Position numbers and translations under genes: made by a program
Assembly: GCF_000143415.4 (NCBI RefSeq)
Contig: NW_003314321.1
Location: forward strand, 876,736-940,735
From: Selaginella moellendorffii
Taxonomy: Eukaryota > Streptophyta > Lycopodiopsida > Selaginellales > Selaginellaceae
Length of the DNA: 64,000 nt
Direction: 5' to 3'
The notes under the pieces: model-generated
The model's database searches: none
What the model was told of the DNA's origin: nothing
What the model saw: the letters and a program-made list of their open reading frames with translations, nothing else
Shown: in pieces, positions 53,009-63,229 of the stretch
How the letters are laid out: each line of letters begins with the position of its first letter
Numbering within the stretch: position 1 is the stretch's first letter

Positions 53009-55018
53009 TCAACCAACAGCAACACACATTCTTGTTTCGTTATCCACGTCAACTTTAGAGGATGACGATGAATTGCTAGACAAATCGGCCAGCAGCGAGC
53101 ACGCAGCAGAGTTCCCAGGATCCAGCGCCAGAACTCCTTGCGCCGCGCGAGCTCCCCTCGCAAGATCATTGTGGATCCTACACCCTCCAAGCAAAGCCGT
53201 CCACTCCACAACATCCGGCTCAAACGGCATGCTATACACAAGCTCCTCCGCATCGCCCAAATGCCCAGCTCGTCCCAGGAGATCAACCAGCGCGCAATAG
53301 TGCTCCCTGTGAGGGCAAACTCCATAGTCCGCCACCATTGTCACAAAACACTCGCGTCCATCGTAAACAGTCCCGCCATGGCTACACGCCAGGAGAACGC
53401 ACGTAAAGCATATTCCATCCGGATCTATCCCGTCCAGGGAGATCTCCCGGAAGAGCTCCAGCGAGCTCGCGAGCTCCCCGTCCTGGGCGAGCGCTCCCAG
53501 CATTATACTCCGCGTGGGGGCGTCGTGGCAGGGCATCCCATCGTACACGTGTTTCACATCCGTGAGACGGGCGTGCCTGCTGTAGCCGGTTAGTACGGCA
53601 CCGTAGGTGGCCAAGTTGCGGTACGGCATGCGCTCGTATGTGGCCAGAGCTTGCACCATATGCCCGTTCTGGGCATATGCGACGAGGATGCTGGCCCAGG
53701 ACACCACGTCACGCTCCCGCGAGGAGTCAAAGACTGACTTTGACTCGTCAACGCTGCCGTAGCTCCCGGAGGTGTTGACCATGGCGTTCCAGGACGCCGT
53801 GTCGTGGCAGGGCATCTTATGGAAGAGATTCCTTGTCTGGTCAAGATACCCTTTCGCGGCATATGCACCGAGGAGAGTGGTCCACGCAGCTACGTCGCGA
53901 GAGGGCATGCGATCAAACCAGCGTTTCGTGTTTTCGATGCTCTCGTTGATGGACTTCTCGCCCAGTATTGCCGTGTAGACATCTTTGTTCCAACCAGGCA
54001 TCAAATCGAAGACTCGTCTCGTTTGATCCGAGCTTCCAACTTGGCCGGCTGCCGAGAGAAGGGCATACCACGCAACGATGTTCCTCATCGGCATGGAGTC
54101 AAAGAAAACAAGAGCCTCGTCGATGAGTCCCCGCTCGCAGTAGGCTCTCAGGATTGCTGTCCAGGCAACGAGGTCCCGGAGCGGCATTCGATCGAAAACA
54201 CGCTGCGATTCACGCAGCTGGCCCCCGTGGTCGTAGCCAACCTGCAAGATTGTCCACGACACGACACTGCGATCGCGCATCGCGTCGAAGAGTTTCTTGG
54301 CCTCCGCGACGCAGCCGCCGCCGTATGCCTCGAGCATTGTCGTCCAGCAAACGGCGTCCCAGAGCGGCATCACGCTGGACACAAAACTCGCCTTTGCAAA
54401 ATGCCCATTTTGGGCAAATGCTACAAACATGCTAGTCCAGGAAGAAACATCCCGCTCTTGCATTTGTAAGAAGATTTCTTCGGCTTCAGCCTCAAGGCCG
54501 ACTCTCGCAAATCCAGCCAGCATCGAATTCGAGGAGCCCAAGTGCCACATTGGCATCGCGTCGAAGATCATCTTTGCCCGATCCAGATGCCCGTTCCTGG
54601 CATATCCCGAGAGAAGCGCCGTCCAGGTGATACAATTCGGGCAGGGCATGCGATCAAACGCCGCCTTGGCTGCGTCGAGATCGCCGCTCTGCGCGTACGC
54701 TCCCACCATCGAAGTGCCGCCGACGACGTCCATCTGCGGCGCCTTCGCGAGGATCTGTGCCGCCTCGGCGAGGAGGCTGTTGTGGATGCAGGCCGCGAGG
54801 AGCGATCGCCAGGAGAAGAAGTTTCGTGGGCGGAGGGAGTGGAAGACGAGGCAGGAGTCCTGGACGCTGGAGCATCGTCCGAATGCGTCGATGAGGAGGT
54901 TTGAGAGGTAGACGCCATGGGCGCAGCTCGTCAAGTCGGTGGAGACAATGTGGCGGTGGAAACCTCGTGCCTCAGCGACGCTCTTGCATTCCCTGATGAG
55001 CTCCGCCAGTGCCTTCAT
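53009..55018 (-). CDS. PLS-class PPR protein with E motif, intact copy
   Basis: Intronless, 669 aa. It starts MKALAELIRECKSVAEARG, then HRHIVSTDLTSCAHGVYLSNLLIDAFGRC. Around 17 PPR units follow, several with the lycophyte-typical NCITWTALLSGYARNG and DVAAWTTLLGAYAAKG pattern. The C-terminal part has DGICFTCVLLACSHGGTVYDG, HYCALVDLLGRAGHLGDAEEL and the E motif VVEWTALLGGCRIHNDLARG. There is no DYW. It is the complete counterpart of the broken gene at 42206-43600, which lies in the opposite orientation. It probably binds organellar RNA; the target is unknown. The last 30 residues, after SAACSLLADLSS, are polar. Confidence 0.9.
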   Translation of the reverse strand: MKALAELIRECKSVAEARGFHRHIVSTDLTSCAHGVYLSNLLIDAFGRCSSVQDSCLVFHSLRPRNFFSWRSLLAACIHNSLLAEAAQILAKAPQMDVVGGTSMVGAYAQSGDLDAAKAAFDRMPCPNCITWTALLSGYARNGHLDRAKMIFDAMPMWHLGSSNSMLAGFARVGLEAEAEEIFLQMQERDVSSWTSMFVAFAQNGHFAKASFVSSVMPLWDAVCWTTMLEAYGGGCVAEAKKLFDAMRDRSVVSWTILQVGYDHGGQLRESQRVFDRMPLRDLVAWTAILRAYCERGLIDEALVFFDSMPMRNIVAWYALLSAAGQVGSSDQTRRVFDLMPGWNKDVYTAILGEKSINESIENTKRWFDRMPSRDVAAWTTLLGAYAAKGYLDQTRNLFHKMPCHDTASWNAMVNTSGSYGSVDESKSVFDSSRERDVVSWASILVAYAQNGHMVQALATYERMPYRNLATYGAVLTGYSRHARLTDVKHVYDGMPCHDAPTRSIMLGALAQDGELASSLELFREISLDGIDPDGICFTCVLLACSHGGTVYDGRECFVTMVADYGVCPHREHYCALVDLLGRAGHLGDAEELVYSMPFEPDVVEWTALLGGCRIHNDLARGARAAQGVLALDPGNSAACSLLADLSSNSSSSSKVDVDNETRMCVAVG

Positions 55019-55059
55019 TCATCACACCATCGTCTTTCATTTCATCTTTCCTTCTATTT

Positions 55060-55375
55060 GATATTTACTCGTGCATCGGTAGAGATTTTTTTAATGAAGC
55101 TTTCCAGGAGCATACCAATGCTTGTGAACAGCACACAGACAAGTGAAATGTAAAAACCAATGACCCCTGCGGCATAGAAATCAGCCTCTCCACAATGATC
55201 TCGTTTGGGCTCCTGGGTGATGGATCTGAGAGTGAGCAAGGTGGCAGTGGAGCTCCACACAGTAATGGGTTGCCACCAAAAAACGGAGTGTTGAGATTGC
55301 CGGAACTTGGAATTGACCACTCAAGTTGTTGTCGGAAACATTGAAGCTTGACAGTGATGACACTCAAGTTGTTGT
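55060..55375 (-). pseudogene. Fragment of LRR receptor-like protein (3' end)
   Basis: Read on the minus strand, it starts in the last LRR (SSLSSFNVSDNNLSG) and passes through the C-cap (NPLLCGAPLPPC, in another frame) to the membrane helix (ISLVCVLFTSIGMLLES). It matches the end of the intact gene at about 41790-42160 but is frameshifted at least twice. No upstream LRRs exist here; the GalT-like fragment begins immediately at about 55376. Confidence 0.88.
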
Positions 55376-55640
55376 GGTGAACGCCTTAAGCACTCGCTCT
55401 ACCTGGTCGATAGGAATCTCCGCGAATTGGATTCCATGCTCCGGCGTCTTCACGACCACCTCATGCGATCCAAACGGCTTCGATGACAATCCGCATTGAT
55501 CGTGCACGACGGCGACAGCGAAGAATCCACAGCAGGGAATTTGTTGTAGACGACACGGACGCTCCAATCCAGCGCCTCGTCCCGCTCGTGATTCCTGCAA
55601 AACGGGCAGCTGTGATTGCCTTAATCTTTCAAAGCATCCA
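55376..55640 (-). pseudogene. GalT-like N-terminal fragment
   Basis: Read on the minus strand: CPFCRNHERDEALDWSVRVV, then YNKFPAVDSSLSP, and in a shifted frame KPFGSHEVVVKTPEH followed by GIQFAEIPIDQVERVLKAF. These are the zinc motif and the first core strands of the GalT family. The gene is cut at 55376 by the receptor-like fragment. Unlike the copy at 50.4 kb, this one keeps the natural orientation of the internal segment. Confidence 0.8.
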
Positions 55641-55659
55641 ATCCCTTTAAAGTTTAGGG

Positions 55660-55982
55660 CTATGAAGGGGCGGGAAAATCTCCTGGCGAGGAGCAGGAGG
55701 CGTCTAGAAGATCGAGGGATCAAGATCCAGAAGGAAAGGAGGAAGAAAAGGAAGAGATGATCTCAAATCGATTGATGTGGAGGTTCTGGATGTGAGGACG
55801 ATTGAGAGGAAGCCCAGGAGGAGCCGCCACCATTGTCAGCGTGGTGGGAATGGAGGAGGAGGAGGCACTGGCGATTGCGTCGACGATGCAGTGGCGTTTT
55901 GGAAGAAGGTAGGGGCGGTGGTGGGGTTGGCAATGGTGGTGTGTGGGGCAAAGTTGCATTTGTGATTTGCGTGTTTGCAATT
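55660..55982 (+). pseudogene. Degenerate copy of the small membrane protein gene
   Basis: Plus strand: MKGREN followed by Arg-rich codons, a stop near 55757, then in another frame MEVLDVRTIERKPRRSRH and DDAVAFWKKVGAVV, the conserved core of the gene at 49912-50358. The membrane segment is shortened. It is divergent from the GalT-like fragment, as in the other copy. Confidence 0.75.
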
Positions 55983-56377
55983 TTTTCAACACGCCGGGCC
56001 TCACCAAGACAGATATAAATGTAAGAGATATTGTAGGCGTCCATGGATAGCCCGTACTAATGTGGCAGCCCGAAATGCCGCAGAGTGGGGGGCAGCCGGC
56101 AAGCGGATTGGAGACCAGAGCCACCTACCACCACCAGCAAACCCGAGTCCAGTGGTGGCGCGGGAAAGGAGTGGCACTCGGCCTTCCAACTTTCTATTTC
56201 ACTCCCTGGTACCTCCTCTTTCCAAATTTACAATATAATAAAAGTAGATATTCTGAGAACTCTTGCCCTAAGCAAAATTTATACTTTCAAGACTTTAAAA
56301 TTCAAATATTTGCCAGTTATTATATTATAGTTCTAAGGAAATATGAAAGAAATAGAGTTTAATTTGATATTTCACAC
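55983..56377. other. Spacer before the inverted element A copy
   Basis: GC-rich for the first 200 bp, then AT-rich. No feature recognised. Confidence 0.4.
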
Positions 56378-56552
56378 TGTGAGTGTTTGGAATATAGAAA
56401 GGGAATACAGAAAATGTGCATATTAATTAGCCCAAAAACTTTAGTTTATATACAAGAGAGAGTGGTCCAGATTAAACCAATCCGATAGCTACTAAAATCC
56501 CACTACACTAATATTAATATATGGCATTATGGCCATACACCTAACCCTCACA
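56378..56552 (-). repeat. LTR of the inverted element A copy
   Basis: 175 bp, the same length and ends as the LTRs of the full element, more diverged than those two are from each other. Confidence 0.85.
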
Positions 56553-57367
56553 TCATTCCATCCTCTCGGAATAATTGAAGACCATCAAGGTTTTTTTGTA
56601 GATGGGCTGGGATCTGGAGGAATGTTAAGAGGAAGCATTGGTGGATCTGTAGATGGTATTAATTGCTCCTGATCCCTTTGTATAAAGTGTTTCAACTGCT
56701 ACACATGCATAATTTTTGGAGGATTGACATATTGGACGTTATGCCAAACCTCATAAACTTGTGGTCCAATTTGCCGCAACACTTAATATGGTCCTTTCCA
56801 CTGAGCAAGGAGCCCTTTAGATAAACCATGTACTGTAAGATGGGGAAAACGGGTTAACACTAAGTCATCCACTTTCTACTTCATACGTGGACGATAATAG
56901 GAGTTGTAGCGCCGTTATTGTCCCACTTGTACGTGGCATAAGTGTTTGACAGATTTTGCTCGAACAAATGGAAGAATGCTTATCAAATACTGATCCTATG
57001 ACTTAGCATGGGTAGCTCATGGCAATTGCAAAGGTAAACCCAGCTTCGTTGGTAATATTGGATCATAACCATATAAGAGTTTATATGGTGAAACACTAAC
57101 AGAACTCTATATCCCTGTGACATATGCATACTGAAGAGACGGCAGATAACCATCTCAATTTAAATGCTGAAAATTCACATACATTATGATCATCCTTTTG
57201 AATGTCCGAACAAGCTATTCCACTAGACCGTTTGATTGTGGATGATAAGCACTTGTGAAAGTGTGGCATATCCCCAACCAAGATGTCAAAACATAAAATG
57301 CCTTAGCCATAAATGCAGGACTATTATCTGAAAGAATCCGCTCTAGACAAGAATGCTGGAACACCAC
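56378..57367 (-). mobile_element. Partial element A copy, 3' end, inverted
   Basis: On the minus strand this is the 3' portion of family A: integrase remnants (matching 48181-48840 of the full element, for example the CCAGCATTCTTGTC segment), the purine tract, then a 175-bp LTR at 56378-56552 with TGTGA/TCACA ends. It stops at about 57367 where element B begins. The missing 5' part is expected on the far side of B, outside the window. It is riddled with substitutions. Confidence 0.88.
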
Positions 57368-58491
57368 TGTAAAGAACCGACTCCCCGAGATGCCGTAGGC
57401 TAAAGGATCCCCAAAAGCATGACCGAAATGACAAAGAGTTCATCGGATGGGATCGAGTCGAAGATCGAGTCCAAGACCGACTCTGAGACCGAGTTCGAGA
57501 TAGAGTCCGGGATCGAGTCCGGAGACCAAGTTCGAGACCGAGCTCGAGACAGAGTCCGAGATCCAAATCGGGTCCGAGACCAAGTGCGAGGTCAAGTCCG
57601 AAGTCGAGTCCGAGATCGAGCTCGAGATCGAGTCCGAGACCGAGTCCGAAGTCAGGTCCGAGATCGAGTCCGAGATTGAATCTGAGACTAAGTCTAAATA
57701 CTAATACGGGTCAAGAGGTGAAAGCCCAAAGCGTGCGTCTCCCGGGGGGGGGGGGGCTGCAGGGGGTTCCAAAAGTATAGTAGGGATAGTGAGGTCCAGG
57801 AACCAATCTTGAAGGAACTCTCCACTGGTGCTTCCAAACTGACTTGAGGTTGAGATTGGGGCCGAGGGGCATTGGGTGGGAGTGAGCATGGGCTTGGGTG
57901 GTGCTGGAGGGGCCACCCAGAGAAGTGCTCAAGAGCAGCTCCCACTCCCGATAGGGAAACCAACTGCGGTGCTCCCGGCTCATGTGGAGTGGTGCCCCAC
58001 TTGAGTACCTTGTGGCTCATTGGTCCTCACCCTTCCTAGGGGCTTGGGCCTTTCCTTCGGGATGGAAGTGGGGGGGTAGAGGTACCCATACTAGGCTATT
58101 AGGCCACGGTGTTTCACCCCGATGTCCCGAAGCAAGTGTTGCACCTAAGGCTTGGGATTTAGAGGGTTCCATGATCAAGTTTTGTTGTACCAAGGGGTGT
58201 TAGGAACTTGGAGGCTTGGTGTGCTTGGCTGCTTGTGTCTGCGGGGAGTGTAGCCAAACCTTAAGTCTAGTCTAACCCGGGGAGGGGGATTGGGAGGGAT
58301 TTGGGAATCCGTGGATGGAAGGTTAACACTCCGTTGCTCGTGCAGTGAGTAGTTGAAACCAAGTAGGACCAAGTAGGAGCTGGTACAATAGGCGAGAACC
58401 TTGGCGAGGGAACTTAGCACAAGCCAAGGCAGTGTTGGTCAGATAGACGAGGTAAACTGGCAAACTGGAAAGGAAAAATTTGTGGCTTACA
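57368..58491 (+). repeat. Element B 5' LTR
   Basis: 1124 bp, beginning TGTAAAG and ending GGCTTACA. Between about 57440 and 57690 it has an imperfect hexamer array (GAGTCC/GAGACC types), then GTGAAAGCCCAAAGC and a 12-base G run at about 57751. The homologous solo LTR is almost twice as long because the hexamer array is expanded. Confidence 0.8.
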
Positions 58492-58510
58492 ATTTGGTAT
58501 CAGAACCTTT
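58492..58510 (+). other. Element B primer-binding site
   Basis: TGGTATCAGAACC starts three bases after the LTR end, complementary to the 3' end of initiator tRNA-Met, the common primer of plant gypsy elements (one mismatch from the usual form). Confidence 0.8.
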
Positions 58511-58550
58511 TCCTCAGTTCTAACGAAGGATAGAGGCGGATTGCTGGGAG

Positions 58551-59346
58551 ATGGCAAAGGCAGGGCAGAAAAGAACCAAGGCGGAGATGGAACTTCCTCC
58601 AGAGCTGGAGCCTTCGGTCGAACAAGAGGCTATGGATGAGGAATCCTTGCATGAGGAGGACTCCAGTGAGGAAACTTCCAAACAAGAGTCCGGTGGTGAG
58701 GTTCGGTCATCCAAGGCTCGATTGGACATTCTAGAAGGACAATTGGCAATGCCCTGCTAGAGACTCTCGTACGCAAGTTAAAACGTGACGAGAAGCGGAA
58801 GAAAAAGCAAAAGACTACAGATGCTGGCAGCGTAGAGGGTGCGGACCCTTCGGTAGGGACTGAGGCAGAACCAAACAAGGTCGAATAGACCGAAGTGGAA
58901 TCAGTCCCTCAGGCAGTTCCCAAGTACAAACCAAAGCCCCCATCGGTCTTCAAGGGAGTGAATGACTATAAGGTGGTGGAGGATTAGTTTTATGATATGG
59001 AGGACTACTTCCGAGTGTTGCGATTACCAAGCTCAGAGAAGGTCCCATGTGCAAAACCATACTTGGCAAATAATGCCAAGTCTTGGTGGAGAACGACAGA
59101 GGCCAACGAAGAACCAGTGGCCACTTGGGAAATGATGAAGGCGAGGATCCGCGTGACTTACGTTCCTCCGAATGCTACTCTACATCTAAGAGACGAGCTG
59201 AGTAGGCTGAAGCAGACTAGAACCATTCAAGAGTATGTGAATGGGTTCATGGCAAAGAAGATACTTGTCACGGACATGGGGGATATGGACGCGTTCCATG
59301 CCTTCATATTAGGTTTGCAAACCTGGGCTCGCGGTGAGGTGATGCA
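58551..59346 (+). pseudogene. gag: Element B gag, 5' part
   Basis: It starts MAKAGQKRTKAEMEL and is acidic. A frameshift near 58750 moves to the frame with LLETLVRKLKRD. TAG stops are at 58886 (expected Gln) and 58985 (expected Trp). The capsid part follows (FYDMEDYFRVL, NNAKSWWRTTE, WEMMKARIRVTYVP, IQEYVNGFMAK). It is interrupted at 59346 by the inverted solo LTR and resumes at 61362. Confidence 0.8.
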
Positions 59347-61361
59347 TGTAAGCGACTAATTTTTCCATTTTACTTTAGTCACTTAACTGCACCTCCGACC
59401 ACTTGGAGGAGTCTCATTCACAACCTCCATAAGTCCCAGTTAGGACTTGGGGCTTGCCAGCCCTGAGAATGGCATCCATGCCACTCAACCTTTGCACTTG
59501 GTCCAAGTGCTCCATGTGTCCGATCCCATGACCGACACCCCAAGGTACCACCGACATACCAGCCCGTTATGCTAGGCCATGCCCATACACCTTGGTCACA
59601 CCAGTGGTCTAACGCCACCTGCATCATAATCCCGTCTCTCAAAGACTGGGCCGTCTGTCCATGAGCGATCATCCCAGATCTACTCCTTAGCATCCTTAGG
59701 ATGCCCGCAAACATGGGGACTAGCCTTCCCCGACAACTCTTTTCCAGTCCCCACCAAGTCCCTTTTAGTCTATGGCCATGTTCGCCAACACTGCCACTGG
59801 ATCAAGGCCCGCAAGCCTGACCGCTAAGTCCCACTATCCTTTGGGACTTCCTCACCATGTGACCGTATCCTTGGTCACTGCATTAGAGGCTTACTCCTCT
59901 TCCCTTTCACCGTTTAGGACTTTGGGACAACATTTCGGAACACCGTGGCCTTACGCAAGCCTCATGGGTACTCTCCCCGCCTTTCGCCTTTAGGTGCTCT
60001 AGCTATGGGCTTAGAGCGAGGTTCCGTTGAGCCATGACAGGTATCCAAGTAGGTAGTGCCACCCACACTTGGACTGAGAGCATCGGCCAGTCGATCTCCT
60101 GGGGGAACTAGAGCCGGCTCTTGAACACTTCACCAAGCTACCCCGCTTGTCGGTCCGTGTTCACTCTAGTCTTGGACTTCCCAGTGGGCAGCTCATCACC
60201 CAACACTAGGTCCGGCCTTCCTGGGCCAAACTGGCCTTTCCTGGCCAAACTGGCTCCACTGCAGTCCTCCCCCTACTATACTTTTGGAGCTCACCAAACC
60301 CCCCAGGGTCTGGGAGACGAATGCTTTGGGCTTTCACCCTCTCAGACTCAGACTCGGACTCGGACTCGGACTCGGACTCGGACTCGGACTCGGACTCGGA
60401 CTCGGACTCGGACTCGGACTCGGACTCGGACTCGGACTCGGACTCGGACTCGGACTCGGACTCGGACTCGGACTCGGACTCGGCCTCGGCCTCGGCCTCG
60501 GGCTCGGGCTCGGGCTCGGACTCGGCCTCGGCCTCGGACTCGGGCTCGGACTCGGCCTCGGCCTCGGACTCGGACTCGGGCTCGGGCTCGGGCTCGGTCT
60601 CGGCCTCGGCCTCGGTCTTGGTCTCGGTCCCGATCTCGGTCTCAGTCTCGGTCCCGGTCTTGGTCCCGGTCTCGGTCTCGACTTCGGACTCCATCTCGGG
60701 TCCATCTCGGACTCCATCTCGGACTCCATCTCGGGTCCATCTCGGACTCCATCTCGGGTCCATCTCGGGTCCATCTCAGACTCCATCTCGGGTCCATCTT
60801 GGGTCCATCTCGAACTCCATTTCGGGTCCATCTCGGACTCCATCTTGGGTCCATCTCGGACTCCATCTCGGACTCCATCTCAGGTCCATCTTGGGTCCAT
60901 CTCGGACTCCATCTCGGCTCCATTTTGGGTCCATCTCGAACTCCATCTTGGGTCCGTCTTGGACTCAATCTCGGATCCACCTCGGGTCCACCTCGGACTC
61001 CACCTCGGACTCCATCTCGGGGTCCTTCTCGGACTCTACTTCGGACTCCACTTTGGACTCCAACTCGGGGTCCTTCTCGGACTCCACTTTGGATTCCACT
61101 TTGGACTCCAACTCGGGTCCATCTCGAACACTTCTATGTGTCATGTGTTAGTCCTTTTTGGGTCCCTTTTTGGAGCCTTGCTTATGGCTCGCTTCGTACT
61201 CATTCCTCAAGCACTTTGTTAGGGGTTCCACTCCCGCTCTTGACCTTTCAAGGCGGAGCTTTTAGTCGAAACGTGTTACGCTTGTTTGGCTTTCACTTCG
61301 GCCATTGCCTCGTGGTGCCCCTCCGGCTCTACTTTGGGGCCTAGGGATTTTGTGTCTCACA
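59347..61361 (-). mobile_element. Inverted solo LTR of family B inside gag
   Basis: 2015 bp with TG...CA ends (TGTAAGCG at 59347, CTCACA at 61361). The flanks are ATGCA (59342-59346) and ATGCG (61362-61366), a 5-bp target duplication with one G-to-A change; the uninterrupted second gag copy reads ATGCG at the same place. The reverse complement of its start matches the end of the element B 5' LTR. The insertion length plus 5 bp equals the 2020-bp offset between the two gag copies. Confidence 0.88.
60342..61130. repeat. Expanded hexanucleotide array in the solo LTR
   Basis: About 22 near-perfect tandem copies of GACTCG (60345-60480), then GCCTCG/GGCTCG variants to about 60640. A degenerate TCCATCTCGG(GT/AC) array follows to 61130. 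It is the same unit type as at 57440-57690 in the other LTR. Because the unit is 6 bp and stop-free, all reading frames stay open and spell dipeptide repeats. Confidence 0.92.
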
Positions 61362-62045
61362 ATGCGGTGGAACCCGACCAACTACACGGAAGCGTTGGAT
61401 GCGGCCATCAAGGTGCATTTCAACGATAACCTGCGAAAGGGAAACACGACGGGGTTGGGGTCCATGTTTAGCAAAGGGGCCAAACCAAGGGGAACGTATA
61501 GCCAAGGGAAATTCAAGAAGAGTTTCTCTAAGAATGAGTCCTCGGGGTTCCGGAAAGGCAAATCCGGTGGCTAGCGAGTGAGTATGTGGGGGAGTCAAGC
61601 GAAAAGATACAAACCCACGGATAAGAAGGTCAAGTCGTATAGCAGCATGGGAAACAACGTATGCTACAACTGCGGTGAAGCGGGACACTTTTCAAGGGAA
61701 TGTCCCTACTTGAAGAAGGCCAAAGCCAATATGGCCATCAAGTCGGGTGAAGTCCAAACTGAGGTATGTGATCCAGTGCCTAACTCAAAGTTACTCATTA
61801 CACGAGCAACTTTGGTAGAGAGTCGTTCGCGACATCTACTAGCCCTCCGAGGGAAGCTCGGAGGTAGCTTTGTTAAGATCCTTATTGACACGGGTGCGTC
61901 GGATAATTTTGTAGCTGTAGACATAATCCGGCAAACCGGACTAACGGTGCAGTGGCTAGGTGAACCAAGGACTATAGAGTTTGTTCAAAGTAGCCAAAGC
62001 ACCAATGAGGTACTTCGACAAGCAAGAGTCGAAGTAGGGACGAAG
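61362..62045 (+). pseudogene. Element B gag-protease, tandem copy 1
   Basis: Gag resumes (RWNPTNYTEALDAAI), with a TAG at 61572 where copy 2 has CAG. Then come a basic KRYKPTDKK stretch, the zinc knuckle CYNCGEAGHFSREC, and a protease with the catalytic ILIDTGASDNFVAVD. It ends at 62045, where copy 2 begins. Confidence 0.85.
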
Positions 62046-63223
62046 TAAGAGACAAGCTGAGTAGGCTGAAGCAGACTGGAACCATTCAAGAGTATGTGAA
62101 TGGGTTCATGGCAAAGAGGATACTTGTCATGGACATGGGGGATATGGATGCGTTCCATGCCTTCATATTAGGTTTGCAAACCTGGGCTCGCGGTGAGGTG
62201 ATGCGGTAGAACCCGACCAACTACACGGAAGCGTTGGATGCGGCCATCAAGGTGCATTTCAACGATAACTTGCGAAAGGGAAACATGACGGGGTCGGGGT
62301 CCACGTTTAGCAAAGGGGCCAAACCAAGGGGAACGTATAGCCGAGGGAAATTCAAGAAGAGTTTCTCTAAGAATGAGTCCTCGGGGTTCTGGAAAGGCAA
62401 ATCCAGTGGCCAGCGAGCGAGTACGTGGGGGAGTCAAGTGAAAAGATACAAACCCACAGATAAGAAGGTCAAGTCATATAGCAGCGTGGGAAACAACGTA
62501 TGCTACAACTGCAGTGAAGCGGGACACTTTTCAAGGGAATATCCCTACCCGAAGAAGGCCAGAGCCAATATGGCCATCAAGTCGGGTGAAGTCCAAACTG
62601 AGGTATGTGATCTAGTCCCTAACTCAAAGTTACTCATTACACGAGCAACTTTGGTAGAGAGTTGTTCGCGACATCTACTAGCCCTCTGAGGGAAGCTCGG
62701 AGGTAGCTTTGTTAAGATCTTTATTAACACGGGTGCTTCGGATAATTTTGTAGTTGCAGACATAGTCCGGTAAGCCGGATTAACGGTGCAGTGGCTAGGT
62801 GAACCAAGGACTATAGAGTTTGTTCAAGGTAGCCAAAGCACCAATGAGGTACTTCGACAAGCAAGAGTCGAAGTAGGGACTTGGAAGGTAAACATGGATT
62901 TCACCGTGTTGGACATAGCGGGATTTGACGTGATCTTTAGAATGGATTGGTTCAATCAGTTCGTGGTAGCCCTGCATGGACAAGGTAGAAACCTTGTGGT
63001 ACTGGCGAATGCCCAAGGAAGAAGATCTAGGGTGAAGGCCCAGGATCTAAAGGTAGGGCAAAGCAAGGCCAAAGATTCCTGCTTAAACCTGGTGTCCACG
63101 AGAGGACAACTCACTAAAGGAACTAAGGTAGCATTTTTGTGCTTACTCTCGGTGAAGAGTGATAAAAAGACAGAAATGGAAGAAGTACCTTTAGTGATCC
63201 AGCAGGTGTTTGACCAATTCTAG
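62046..63223 (+). pseudogene. Element B gag-protease, tandem copy 2
   Basis: It repeats the segment starting TAAGAGAC at 59187. TAG at 62207 (TGG in copy 1), TGA at 62687 (CGA in copy 1) and TAA at 62771 (CAA in copy 1) break it. The knuckle is CYNCSEAGHFSREY (last Cys lost) and the protease reads FINTGASDNF (catalytic Asp to Asn). Beyond the duplicated part the protease continues through FDVIFRMDWFNQFVVAL to a TAG at 63221. Confidence 0.85.
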
Positions 63224-63229
63224 GATACC

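Noticed and set aside
60206-61344. Very long open frames with SD, TR, LG or SE dipeptide repeats
   Set aside because: They arise from a stop-free 6-bp repeat inside a solo LTR and are open on both strands; no start context, domain or splice structure supports a gene.
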